Source: Oscillibacter sp. 1-3
GTDB lineage: Bacteria > Bacillota > Clostridia > Oscillospirales > Oscillospiraceae
Assembly: GCF_000403435.2 (NCBI RefSeq)
Contig: NZ_KE159710.1
Location: 124,001-188,000, forward strand
DNA length: 64,000 nucleotides
Direction of reading: 5' to 3'
The notes beneath the pieces are model-generated. The model did not search any database. It was not told the DNA's origin and worked only from the letters and a program-made list of their open reading frames with translations. Positions 35,895 to 43,585 of this stretch are shown here, piece after piece; the first letter of the stretch is position 1, and the number at the start of each line of letters is the position of its first letter. A program made the translations under genes and the position numbers.

Positions 35895-37220
35895 ATGAAA
35901 CCCATCGTCGCCATTGTGGGGCGGCCCAACGTGGGCAAGTCCCAGCTGTTCAACAAGCTGGTGGGGCGGCGGGTCTCCATTGTGGAGGACACCCCCGGCG
36001 TCACCCGGGACCGCATCTATGGGGAGACCGACTGGAACGGGCGGCAGTTCACCCTCATCGACACCGGCGGCATCGAGCCCCGCACCGACAACCTGATCCT
36101 GGAGTTCATGCGGGACCAGGCCCAGACCGCCATTGAGACCGCCACGGTCATCATCTTCTTGACGGACATCCGCACAGGGCTCACCGCCTCCGACCACGAG
36201 GTGGCGAATATGCTGCTGCGCAGTGGAAAGCCCATTGTGCTGGCGGTGAACAAGATGGACTCTACCGGCGCACCGGACCCGGATTTCTACGAGTTCTACA
36301 ATCTGGGTCTGGGGGACCCCATCGCCGTCTCCGCCGTCCACGGCCACGGCACCGGCGATCTGCTGGACGCCTGCGTGGCCCACTTTCCTCCCGAGGAGGC
36401 CGAAGAGGAGGAGGACGACGCCATCCATGTGGCGGTCATCGGCAAGCCCAACGCCGGTAAGTCCTCTCTGGTGAACAAAATCCTGGGCGAGGAGCGGGTC
36501 ATCGTCTCGGATGTTGCCGGCACCACCCGGGACGCCATCGACTCCCGGTTTGAAAACGACAAGGGCAGCTTCGTCTTCATCGACACCGCCGGCATCCGGC
36601 GGCGGTCCAAGGTGTCGGAGGACATCGAAAAGTACAGCGTCCTCCGGGCCACCATGGCCATTGAGCGGGCGGACGTGTGCCTGATCCTCATCGACGCCGT
36701 GGAGGGCGTCACGGAGCAGGACACCAAGGTGGCAGGTCTTGCCCATGAGGCGGGCAAGGCCAGCATCATCGTAGTAAACAAGTGGGACCTGATCGAAAAG
36801 GACGGCAAGACCATGGACCGGATGCGGGAGGAGGTCCGGCAGGGCCTCAGCTTCATGGCCTACGCCCCCATCCTCTTCATCTCCGCCAAAACCGGACAGC
36901 GGGTGGAGCGGCTCTTCGAGCTCATCGACTACGTCTCCAACCAGGCCGCTACCCGCATCACCACAGGAATGCTGAACAACGTCCTGGCGGACGCCCAGAC
37001 CCGGGTCCAGCCCCCCACCGACAAGGGCCGCCGGCTGAAAATCTACTATATGACCCAGGTGGGCGTGAAGCCGCCCCACTTCGTGGTCTTCTGCAACGAC
37101 ACCCGGCTCTTCCACTTCTCCTACCAGCGGTATCTGGAGAACTGTATCCGCAACACCTTCGGCCTGGAGGGAACGCCGGTCATCCTCTCCGTCCGGCAGC
37201 GGAGCGATAAGGAGGAGTGA
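35895..37220 (+). CDS. der: Ribosome biogenesis GTPase Der (EngA)
   Basis: 441 aa with two tandem Era-type GTPase domains, G1 motifs GRPNVGKS (about 9-16) and GKPNAGKS (about 183-190), each followed by DTPG/DTAGI and NKxD motifs, and a C-terminal KH-like domain. It is needed for 50S maturation. The ATG at 35895 is preferred over a GTG two codons earlier because AAGGAAG is then 9 nt away. Confidence 0.97.
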   Translation: MKPIVAIVGRPNVGKSQLFNKLVGRRVSIVEDTPGVTRDRIYGETDWNGRQFTLIDTGGIEPRTDNLILEFMRDQAQTAIETATVIIFLTDIRTGLTASDHEVANMLLRSGKPIVLAVNKMDSTGAPDPDFYEFYNLGLGDPIAVSAVHGHGTGDLLDACVAHFPPEEAEEEEDDAIHVAVIGKPNAGKSSLVNKILGEERVIVSDVAGTTRDAIDSRFENDKGSFVFIDTAGIRRRSKVSEDIEKYSVLRATMAIERADVCLILIDAVEGVTEQDTKVAGLAHEAGKASIIVVNKWDLIEKDGKTMDRMREEVRQGLSFMAYAPILFISAKTGQRVERLFELIDYVSNQAATRITTGMLNNVLADAQTRVQPPTDKGRRLKIYYMTQVGVKPPHFVVFCNDTRLFHFSYQRYLENCIRNTFGLEGTPVILSVRQRSDKEE

Positions 37221-37223
37221 GAG

Positions 37224-37883
37224 ATGGAATGTTCAATCTACGCGATCCCCTCTGGAATAGAGCTGATTTTAATAGCGGTCGTCACAGCGGTGGCCTCCTA
37301 TTTCCTGGGTTGTTTCAACGGTGCGGTCATCGTATCCAAGTATGTTCTGCGGGACGATGTGCGGGGCCACGGCAGCGGCAATGCCGGCCTCACCAACTTC
37401 TACCGCACCTTTGGCGGCGGGCTGACTTTTGTGGTGATCCTCTGCGACGTGCTGAAAGCGGTTATCGCCGTACTGCTGGGAAGCTGGCTCTTCGGCGGAT
37501 TCTTTCTGGTCGGTAAATACTGGGCAGCTCTTTTCTGTCTCCTGGGGCATATGTTCCCCTGCATGTTCCATTTCAAGGGCGGCAAGGGCATCCTCTCCGG
37601 CGGCACCATCGCCATTATGATCGACTGGCGGGTTGCCCTAGTGGTCTGGGGCGGATTTCTGCTCCTGACCATTCTCACCCGGTACGTCTCTCTGGGGTCC
37701 CTGTGGGCCGGTGCCAGTTTCCCCTTCGCCACCTGGGTCCTCTACCCGGACCCGGTGATCGTGGTGCTGGGGTTCCTCTGCGGAGGCCTTGTGGTCTGGC
37801 AGCACCGAGCCAACATCAAGCGCCTCCTCTCCGGCACGGAGAACAAATTCAGCCTGCATCACAAAAAGGAGGACGGTTCATGA
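37224..37883 (+). CDS. plsY: Acyl-phosphate:glycerol-3-phosphate acyltransferase
   Basis: 219-aa integral membrane enzyme that acylates glycerol-3-phosphate from acyl-phosphate. The three conserved loops are seen as GHGSGNAGLTNFYRTFG, HMFPCMFHFKGGKGI and VWQHRANIKRLLSGTENKF. About five transmembrane helices. It lies between der and gpsA in the classic Firmicute order and overlaps gpsA by 4 nt. Confidence 0.97.
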   Translation: MECSIYAIPSGIELILIAVVTAVASYFLGCFNGAVIVSKYVLRDDVRGHGSGNAGLTNFYRTFGGGLTFVVILCDVLKAVIAVLLGSWLFGGFFLVGKYWAALFCLLGHMFPCMFHFKGGKGILSGGTIAIMIDWRVALVVWGGFLLLTILTRYVSLGSLWAGASFPFATWVLYPDPVIVVLGFLCGGLVVWQHRANIKRLLSGTENKFSLHHKKEDGS

Positions 37884-38884
37884 AGACGACAGTTTTAGGC
37901 AGCGGTGGCTGGGGCACGGCTCTGGCATTGGTCCTGTGCGACAACGGGCACAACGTAACCCTCTGGTCCCACTCCCCGGAGAAAGCGGATCAGATGGCTC
38001 AAACCCGGGAGAATCCTCTGCTGAAAGGCGTTCCCCTGCCGAAGACGCTCCACATCACCGGCAGTCTGGACTGTCTTGCCGGCGCGGACATGGTGGTCAG
38101 CGCTGCGCCCTCCTTCGCCGTCCGGACCACAGGGGAAAAGGCCCGGCCATATCTGCGGCCTGAGACCGTTCTGGTCACAGTCTCCAAGGGCATCGAACGG
38201 GAGACAGGGCTCCGCATGAGCCAGATCCTTCAGGAGGCAACCGGGAATATCTGCAGGGTGGCCGCCCTCTCCGGTCCCTCCCACGCGGAGGAGGTGGGAC
38301 GGAAGCTGCCCACCGGCTGCGTCTCCGCCTGTCCGGACCGGGCTGCAGCCCGATTTGTCCAGGACGCCTTCATGAACGACTATTTCCGGGTCTACACCAG
38401 CTATGACATCATCGGCGTGGAGCTGGCGGCAGCCCTGAAAAATGTCGTTGCCCTCTCCTGCGGCATCTGCACGGGCCTTGGCCTCCAGGACAACACCAAG
38501 GCCCTGCTGATGACCAGGGCCATGGCGGAGATCACCCGCCTGGGGGAACAGCTGGGCGGCACCCGTCGGACCTTCGGCGGCCTTGCCGGCATGGGGGATC
38601 TGATTGTCACCTGCACCTCCCTCCACTCCCGGAACTACCGGGCCGGAATCCTCATCGGCCAGGGCAGGACTGTTCAGGAGGCCATGGAGGAGGTGGGCGC
38701 CGTGGTGGAGGGCTACTACGCCGCCGAGAGCGTCTACCAGCTGGCGGAGAAGGAGCAGGTGGAGATGCCCATCTGCCGCTGTGCCTACGAGGTCCTGTAC
38801 CACGGCAAGCAGGCCCGGGATGTGGTCAGCGAGCTGATGGGCCGGGCCAAGAAAGACGAACTGCTGGAACGAACCTGGATGTAA
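37880..38884 (+). CDS. gpsA: NAD(P)+-dependent glycerol-3-phosphate dehydrogenase
   Basis: 334 aa. It reduces DHAP to glycerol-3-phosphate for the PlsY reaction. Rossmann motif VLGSGGWGTALA, then SKGIERETG, ALSGPSHAEEV, ALKNVVALSCGICTGLG (catalytic Lys) and LAGMGDLIVTC. The ATG at 37880 follows AAAAAGGAGG and overlaps the plsY stop (ATGA). Confidence 0.97.
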   Translation: MKTTVLGSGGWGTALALVLCDNGHNVTLWSHSPEKADQMAQTRENPLLKGVPLPKTLHITGSLDCLAGADMVVSAAPSFAVRTTGEKARPYLRPETVLVTVSKGIERETGLRMSQILQEATGNICRVAALSGPSHAEEVGRKLPTGCVSACPDRAAARFVQDAFMNDYFRVYTSYDIIGVELAAALKNVVALSCGICTGLGLQDNTKALLMTRAMAEITRLGEQLGGTRRTFGGLAGMGDLIVTCTSLHSRNYRAGILIGQGRTVQEAMEEVGAVVEGYYAAESVYQLAEKEQVEMPICRCAYEVLYHGKQARDVVSELMGRAKKDELLERTWM

Positions 38885-38886
38885 AT

Positions 38887-38925
38887 GAGAAAAACCGGGC
38901 GGAAATATTCCACCCCGGTTTTCTC
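38887..38925 (+). terminator. gpsA terminator
   Basis: Stem gagaaaaaccggg / cccggttttctc around a 14-nt loop, starting 3 nt after the gpsA stop. Confidence 0.75.
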
Positions 38926-38930
38926 CAAAG

Positions 38931-38960
38931 AAAAAATCCCGGACATCTGTCCGGGATTTC
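38931..38960 (-). terminator. rpmB terminator
   Basis: Perfect 11-bp stem aaatcccggac / gtccgggattt; six T follow on the minus strand. It lies 12 nt after the rpmB stop. Confidence 0.9.
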
Positions 38961-38971
38961 GTTTGTACATG

Positions 38972-39160
38972 TCAAATCGCTCTGGTGACCTTACCGGAAC
39001 GCATGCACCGGGTACAAACATACACATGGCGAGGCGTACCGTTGACAATGGCCTTCACACGCTTCACATTGGGCTTCCAGGGACGATTGGAACGCCGGTG
39101 AGAGTGAGAGACCTGAATGCCGAACGTAACGCCCTTGTCGCAAAACTCGCACTTTGCCAT
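38972..39160 (-). CDS. rpmB: Ribosomal protein L28
   Basis: 62 aa. AKCEFCDKGVTFG and YVCTRCMRSGKV give a complete four-cysteine zinc site (C+ form), between them HSHRRSNRPWKPNVKRV. The ATG at 39160 follows AAGGAGGTGCAAAGG. Confidence 0.96.
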   Translation of the reverse strand: MAKCEFCDKGVTFGIQVSHSHRRSNRPWKPNVKRVKAIVNGTPRHVYVCTRCMRSGKVTRAI

Positions 39161-39194
39161 CCTTTGCACCTCCTTGCTATTGCGCACTTTAATT

Positions 39195-39223
39195 ATAATA
39201 TCAGGAATACTTACAAAATGCAA
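39195..39223 (-). promoter_or_regulatory. SigmaA promoter of rpmB
   Basis: Minus strand TTGCAT, 17 nt, TATTAT, about 35 nt before the ATG. Confidence 0.7.
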
Positions 39224-39262
39224 GAAAAATTTTCAGCAATTTTCCCTGCCCTTGATCTCAAA

Positions 39263-39619
39263 TCAGGCGACAGCCTTCTTGGCGATTTCGGTCAGCTGGG
39301 TGAAGGCGGCGGCGTCGCTGATGGCGATCTCGGAGAGCATCTTCCGATTAATCTCAATGCCGGCGGCCTTCAAGCCGTGCATGAAGGTGGAGTAGTTCAT
39401 CCCGTTGAGCTTGCAGGCGGCGGAGATACGGGTGATCCACAGGGAGCGGAAGTCGCGCTTTTTCAGCCGGCGGCCGGTATAGGCGTAGGTCAGGGACTTC
39501 ATGACCGCCTGGTTTGCCACGCGGAAGTGCTTGGACTTGGAGCCCCAGTAGCCCTTGGCCATCTTCATGACCTTATTTCTTCTCTTGCGCGTCATCATCG
39601 CGCCTTTGATTCTAGCCAT
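39263..39619 (-). CDS. rplT: Ribosomal protein L20
   Basis: 118 aa. [52 protein letters not shown] and the C-terminal domain are canonical. L20 also represses the infC operon by binding its leader in Firmicutes. Confidence 0.98.
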   Translation of the reverse strand: MARIKGAMMTRKRRNKVMKMAKGYWGSKSKHFRVANQAVMKSLTYAYTGRRLKKRDFRSLWITRISAACKLNGMNYSTFMHGLKAAGIEINRKMLSEIAISDAAAFTQLTEIAKKAVA

Positions 39620-39646
39620 TGTAAAAAGCCTCCTATTCTATACAGC

Positions 39647-39844
39647 TTACTTGTAGGGTATCATCTTGCGCACGGCATCCACATTGGTGGCGTCCGCGTA
39701 GCCGCCCGCCCGCAGACGGCGAGTGCGCTTGGTGTCCTTCTTGGTCAGGATGTGGCTCTTGAACGCCTTGGCGCGCTTCACCTTGCCGGTCTTGGTCAGG
39801 TTGAATCTCTTCTTGGCGCCGCTATGGGTTTTCAGCTTAGGCAT
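39647..39844 (-). CDS. rpmI: Ribosomal protein L35
   Basis: 65 aa, [23 protein letters not shown], the standard L35 N-terminus. It lies between infC and rplT in the conserved order. Confidence 0.98.
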   Translation of the reverse strand: MPKLKTHSGAKKRFNLTKTGKVKRAKAFKSHILTKKDTKRTRRLRAGGYADATNVDAVRKMIPYK

Positions 39845-39881
39845 AGTAAATTGCTCCTTCCGTTTGTTTGAAAATCCTCGG

Positions 39882-40400
39882 TTACTTGCCGCCCTTGGGA
39901 GAGAGGAAGATGGACATCATTCTGCCCTCCAGCTTGGGGGCCTTGTCCAGATTGGCTGTCTCGGCACACTGCTCGGCAAACCGCTCCAGCAGCTCACGGC
40001 CAATACTGGTGTGGGCCATCTCCCGGCCGCGGAAGCGGACAGAGACCTTTACGCGATTGCCGTCGGCGATGAACTTCTGTGCGTTTTTGAGTTTTGTGTT
40101 GAAATCACCAATGTCGATGCCGGGAGACATCCGGATTTCCTTGATCTCCACCACATGCTGGTTCTTTCTGGCCTCTTTTTCCCGCTTGCTCTGCTCAAAC
40201 CGGAACTTTCCGTAGTTCATCAGCTTGCACACCGGCGGGGTGGCCTGGGGCGAGATCTTGACCAGGTCCAGACCCTGCTCGTCGGCGATCCGCAGCGCCT
40301 CTGCGGAGGACATGATGCCCAGCTGCTCTCCCTGAGAGCCGATCAGACGGACCTCTTTATCATTGATGGCTTCGTTCAGTTCATGCACTTGCTTACTAAT
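39882..40400 (-). CDS. infC: Translation initiation factor IF-3, ATT start
   Basis: 172 aa. The N-terminal [25 protein letters not shown] and C-terminal [25 protein letters not shown] are IF-3 hallmarks. No ATG, GTG or TTG fits; an ATT at 40400 gives SKQVHELNE with GGAGGTG 8 nt upstream. An AUU start is the known device by which IF-3, which discriminates against non-standard start codons, limits its own synthesis. The frame upstream extends 24 codons into the leader but has no ribosome binding site. Confidence 0.95.
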   Translation of the reverse strand: MSKQVHELNEAINDKEVRLIGSQGEQLGIMSSAEALRIADEQGLDLVKISPQATPPVCKLMNYGKFRFEQSKREKEARKNQHVVEIKEIRMSPGIDIGDFNTKLKNAQKFIADGNRVKVSVRFRGREMAHTSIGRELLERFAEQCAETANLDKAPKLEGRMMSIFLSPKGGK

Positions 40401-40560
40401 GGCCGAAACACCTCCGTTCCAAAATTCACAAAACGCGGATACCAAACCGGCACCCGCGCAACAACAAACCACCTCCCGGCAGTTTGATTACAACGTTGTT
40501 GACCTCTTCACCCATCTGGCTGGAGGTGAGGCGGATGCGTCGCCTTCTTTGTTTTGCTTG
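40401..40560 (-). promoter_or_regulatory. infC-rpmI-rplT leader (L20-leader candidate)
   Basis: About 160 nt of untranslated, GC-rich RNA between the promoter and the ATT start, in the position of the L20-binding autoregulatory leader of Firmicutes. I see paired segments but did not fit the Rfam model, and no clear terminator hairpin with T-run is visible. Confidence 0.5.
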
Positions 40561-40563
40561 ATT

Positions 40564-40592
40564 AGTATATCAGCGCTCCGCCGGTTTGTCAA
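40564..40592 (-). promoter_or_regulatory. SigmaA promoter of infC-rpmI-rplT
   Basis: Minus strand TTGACA, 17 nt, TATACT. Confidence 0.88.
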
Positions 40593-40718
40593 CAATTTTT
40601 TTCCATTGCTGAATATTTTCCGGCCTTCTGGCAAAAATAACGCCTGTACGGGTGAAAGCGGCTCGTTCCGTTTTCATCCGCAACCGCATAGCAGAATTCC
40701 GAAAGGAGGTGTCCCCTC

Positions 40719-40817
40719 ATGTCTCAGAACAACCAGAATCAGGAGCAGAACCGTCAGAACCAGCAGAATCAGCAGAACCAGGAGCAGAAGCGCAATCAGA
40801 AGGAAAACCGGAAGTAA
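40719..40817 (+). CDS. 32-residue Gln/Asn-rich peptide
   Basis: A 32-codon gene encoding MSQNNQNQEQ... and ending NRK: 12 Gln, 9 Asn, 3 each of Glu, Arg and Lys, plus Met and Ser, so only seven residue types. AAAGGAGGTG precedes the ATG by 9 nt and a strong terminator follows directly, so it is a real gene rather than a chance frame. The composition recalls gamma-type small acid-soluble spore proteins, but it is much shorter and lacks their repeats and protease site. A TGAATA box at 40609 could be a SigmaG -35. Function unknown. Confidence 0.7.
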   Translation: MSQNNQNQEQNRQNQQNQQNQEQKRNQKENRK

Positions 40818-40830
40818 CACTTCTCTCTTG

Positions 40831-40867
40831 AGAAAATCGCGGCGGGAAACTCCCGCCGCGATTTTCT
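40831..40867. terminator. Bidirectional terminator, Gln/Asn peptide / GNAT gene
   Basis: Perfect 17-bp stem agaaaatcgcggcggga / tcccgccgcgattttct with a 3-nt loop. It overlaps the GNAT stop by two bases. Confidence 0.9.
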
Positions 40868-41348
40868 ATGGTCTGCGGGGCGTCCGGCGCTTCTCCATGT
40901 GGACGGAGCCCTCCTTGTCCGGTTCTCCTCTGCCTTGCATATAGGCGTATCCCATCTTTTTGTAAAAGCCATGCGCCGTGATGGAGGAGCTGAGCTCGAC
41001 CCGCTCCGCCCGCAGAAAGATCTCGTCCGCCTCCAGGGTCTCCAGGAGCTTCCTGCCCACACCTCTTCCCTGACAGCCGGGCAGGACAAATAGAGTCATG
41101 ATATAGCTCTCCGTCTCGCTGCCGTCATAGCTGGAGACAGCGCCGCAGCCGACGACCGCGCCGTCCTCACACCCCACATACATATGGGACTCCCCTGCCC
41201 GCCGCAGCACGCCGGCAGGCGAGTAGAACTCCGCCAGCTCCTCGATCTCCTCCGCCGGATAGTCCGGTCCGTTGGTCTCCCGCAGGGCAGCGGCAATCAT
41301 CCTGGAGGTCTCCTCAGCGTCCTCCGGACGAAATCTTCTGATTAGCAT
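40866..41348 (-). CDS. GNAT-family N-acetyltransferase
   Basis: 160 aa, single acetyltransferase domain. LIRRFRPEDAEETSRMI opens it; acetyl-CoA-binding motif A is LFVLPGCQGRGVGRKLLETLE (RGVGR) and motif B is HGFYKKMGY. Substrate unknown. The ATG at 41348 follows GGAGAGGA; the longer frame adds seven residues. Confidence 0.9.
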   Translation of the reverse strand: MLIRRFRPEDAEETSRMIAAALRETNGPDYPAEEIEELAEFYSPAGVLRRAGESHMYVGCEDGAVVGCGAVSSYDGSETESYIMTLFVLPGCQGRGVGRKLLETLEADEIFLRAERVELSSSITAHGFYKKMGYAYMQGRGEPDKEGSVHMEKRRTPRRP

Positions 41349-41473
41349 GTCCTCTCCCCCAATCTCCATTTTCCTTTTCTTTTCACGGGAATCGATTCCG
41401 CATCTTTAATTTATCAAAAACGGCTGAAAAAGTCCGAACTGAAAACAAAGTGCCAACACGGTCATCACGGCCT

Positions 41474-42133
41474 TTATTTTCTGCCTAAGCGCAGTTTCCG
41501 CCACTTCTCAAGCTCTCTTTGAACGTTCTCGGTATCCGAAAGCCAATCAAGCCACTCCCGATAGAATTCATTAAAACTGTGAGCCGTAAAAGCATAAGCG
41601 CCTTCATTGTCCGTATCAAACACCTGTCCCGTTCGCCCGCCTGATACGATGAGTCCGAAATCCCATTGGCATCCGCGGGTTCCAAGAAGGAAAAAACCGT
41701 CCGTTCCGCAAATGTCATCATCTTCTTTCTCATAGATAAAATATTTATCTGGCTCCTGCTCATAAGCGGCTTTGAAAAAGGAAAACTTTTCCACTTCCTC
41801 CAGCATCATCCGCCGGGGAGTAAACGGCTTTTTTAAGCTGCGTTTATATGCTTCCTGAAAACAGTTATACGCCCCGGTCATAAGCGACTCCTCAAACGGC
41901 ATAATCCCATAATCAGGACCAGCTCCTCCGTTGGCGATCTTGGTGATAAAGCAGACATAGTCCTCCGGAAGTCTAAAATTATATCTTTCTTCTACCGCAC
42001 GGACAACCGTCTCATCGATTGGCGGATTTAGTCTGTATTGATGTTTTGATGCGCCGAACAGTTCACATTTTTGGTCGATGCGGTGTGCCTGATCCAGTAC
42101 TGCCGCTATTCTCTCATAAAACAGCTCTTCCAT
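41474..42133 (-). CDS. SMI1/KNR4-family protein, possible orphan immunity protein
   Basis: 219 aa with the SMI1/KNR4 (SUKH) pattern: VVRAVEERYNFRLPEDYVCFITKIANGGAGP near residue 45, a central SFFKA region and GTDGFFLLGTRGCQWDFGLIVSGGRTGQVF. In bacteria these are mostly immunity proteins of polymorphic toxins. No toxin gene is nearby. The gene and its 5' flank are clearly lower in GC than surroundings, suggesting acquisition. Confidence 0.8.
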   Translation of the reverse strand: MEELFYERIAAVLDQAHRIDQKCELFGASKHQYRLNPPIDETVVRAVEERYNFRLPEDYVCFITKIANGGAGPDYGIMPFEESLMTGAYNCFQEAYKRSLKKPFTPRRMMLEEVEKFSFFKAAYEQEPDKYFIYEKEDDDICGTDGFFLLGTRGCQWDFGLIVSGGRTGQVFDTDNEGAYAFTAHSFNEFYREWLDWLSDTENVQRELEKWRKLRLGRK

Positions 42134-42306
42134 CTTTCACCCCGGCAATTGTAAGAAATGCCTGCCTTTATATCTCTCTTTGCGGAAAATACAGCGCAGA
42201 ATTTGGACTTTTCAATAAATACAAGCGGCCTTACCGCTGCGCGCGGCCACGCAAAAGATCTGATTCTGCAACTCTGCTCTTTGGCGCCTCTGCCGGATTC
42301 AGCCAT

Positions 42307-42456
42307 TCAAGCACGTTCGCCAAACCGTTTATTGCCATACCTCAATTCGTGCTCTTCTCCGCATTCATGTTCGCAGACAATATTGCCAACCAGGCACCAC
42401 TGCCACCCCTGTCCCGCAGATGGTGCCTCATCTTTCGGTCTCACCGCATTTACCAC
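42307..42456 (-). pseudogene. Decayed remnant of an immunity-locus-type protein
   Basis: A 50-codon fragment on the minus strand contains WQWCLVGNIVCEHE, GEEHELRYGNKRF, then stops. It looks like the start of a short conserved protein (WCxVGNI ... EExExRxGTKxF) found with SMI1-type genes in Firmicutes, which would normally continue with a GTKVY-like segment. The rest of 42134-42640 shows no open gene. The identification is from memory of the motif only. Confidence 0.35.
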
Positions 42457-42647
42457 CCTATAAATACCAATTCCATAAAAACTATATCATATCGGAACGA
42501 CGTGCGCAAGTTTCTTTTACGAATCATGGATCGACTTTCCGCCAGCATCTTTCTGAAAAGGAAACGCGGTCTCATCCGCTTGCCTTTTCCCCGCCGATGT
42601 GTTATCATGAGCACCGTGTCGAATTTCCGGGGAAAGGACAAACTGCC

Positions 42648-43541
42648 ATGAAAAACCGTGAACGGCTCACCGGTAATCTCTTCGCCATCTTCACCATTAT
42701 CGTTTGGGGCTCCACCTTTATCTCCAGCAAAAAGCTTCTGGTCTCCTTCACCCCCGCCCAGATCATGCTGACCCGCTTTCTGCTGGCCTATTTCTCCCTG
42801 TGGCTCCTGCGGCCCAGGAGGCTGAGCCTCACCAGAAGACAGGAGGCCGCCTTTTTGCTGCTGGGCCTGACAGGCTGCTCCGTCTATTTTTACACAGAGA
42901 ACACTGCCCTGACTTATACGCTGGCCTCCAACGTCAGCATCATTGTGGCGGCCGCTCCTATCTTTACCGCAATCGCCGCCCACTTCGCCGGAGAGGAGCG
43001 GTTTCGCCGGAGTACCCTCTGGGGCTTTCTGGTGGCCTTCACCGGCGTAGTGCTGGTGGTGTGCAACGGCACCTTTGTTCTGAAGCTGAATCCCCGAGGC
43101 GACCTGCTGGCCCTGTGCGCCGCACTCTGCTGGGCGGTATATTCCGTGCTGCTCCGGCGGGCGGGCCAGGGGCTGGACCCGGTGCTTGCAACCCGGCGGA
43201 CGCTCTTCTGGGGAATCGTCACGGCCCTCCCCCTGGTAGTTCTGGAGGGCGCTCCCTTTCCCGCCGCAGCGCTGCTGACGCCGGCGGCAGCCGGAAACTT
43301 CCTCTTCCTGGGCCTGATCGGCAGCGGGCTTTGCTATGTGCTGTGGAACAACGCCTTCCGCCTGCTGGGCGTGGTGGCCACCAACAACTTCATCTATCTC
43401 AATCCCTTTATCACCATCGTCACAGCCCGAATTTTTCTGCAAGAGCCCATCTCCCCTCTGGCCCTGCTGGGCGCGGCGCTGATCACTGCCGGCGTCGTGG
43501 CGGCTCAGCGAGGACCCAAAGAGGCAAAGACAGCATCCTGA
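42648..43541 (+). CDS. EamA/DMT-family transporter
   Basis: 297 aa with ten hydrophobic segments in two EamA repeats (about 8-135 and 150-288). LTGNLFAIFTIIVWGSTFISSK is the typical first helix and ALLGAALITAGVVAAQR the last. Probably a metabolite or amino-acid exporter; substrate unknown. The ATG at 42648 follows GGAAAGGA; the upstream frame adds 76 non-hydrophobic residues. Confidence 0.9.
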   Translation: MKNRERLTGNLFAIFTIIVWGSTFISSKKLLVSFTPAQIMLTRFLLAYFSLWLLRPRRLSLTRRQEAAFLLLGLTGCSVYFYTENTALTYTLASNVSIIVAAAPIFTAIAAHFAGEERFRRSTLWGFLVAFTGVVLVVCNGTFVLKLNPRGDLLALCAALCWAVYSVLLRRAGQGLDPVLATRRTLFWGIVTALPLVVLEGAPFPAAALLTPAAAGNFLFLGLIGSGLCYVLWNNAFRLLGVVATNNFIYLNPFITIVTARIFLQEPISPLALLGAALITAGVVAAQRGPKEAKTAS

Positions 43542-43547
43542 CACCAA

Positions 43548-43580
43548 AAGAGGCGGCAGGCCGTTGGCCTGCCGCCTCTT
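43548..43580. terminator. Bidirectional terminator, DMT transporter / SLH-GH25 gene
   Basis: Perfect 15-bp stem aagaggcggcaggcc / ggcctgccgcctctt with a 3-nt loop between convergent genes. Confidence 0.85.
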
Positions 43581-43585
43581 CACAT

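Noticed and set aside
40719..40817. Gln/Asn-rich peptide as a simple-repeat artefact
   Set aside because: Considered and not accepted: a strong ribosome binding site, stop codon and immediate terminator fit a gene better than a chance repeat.
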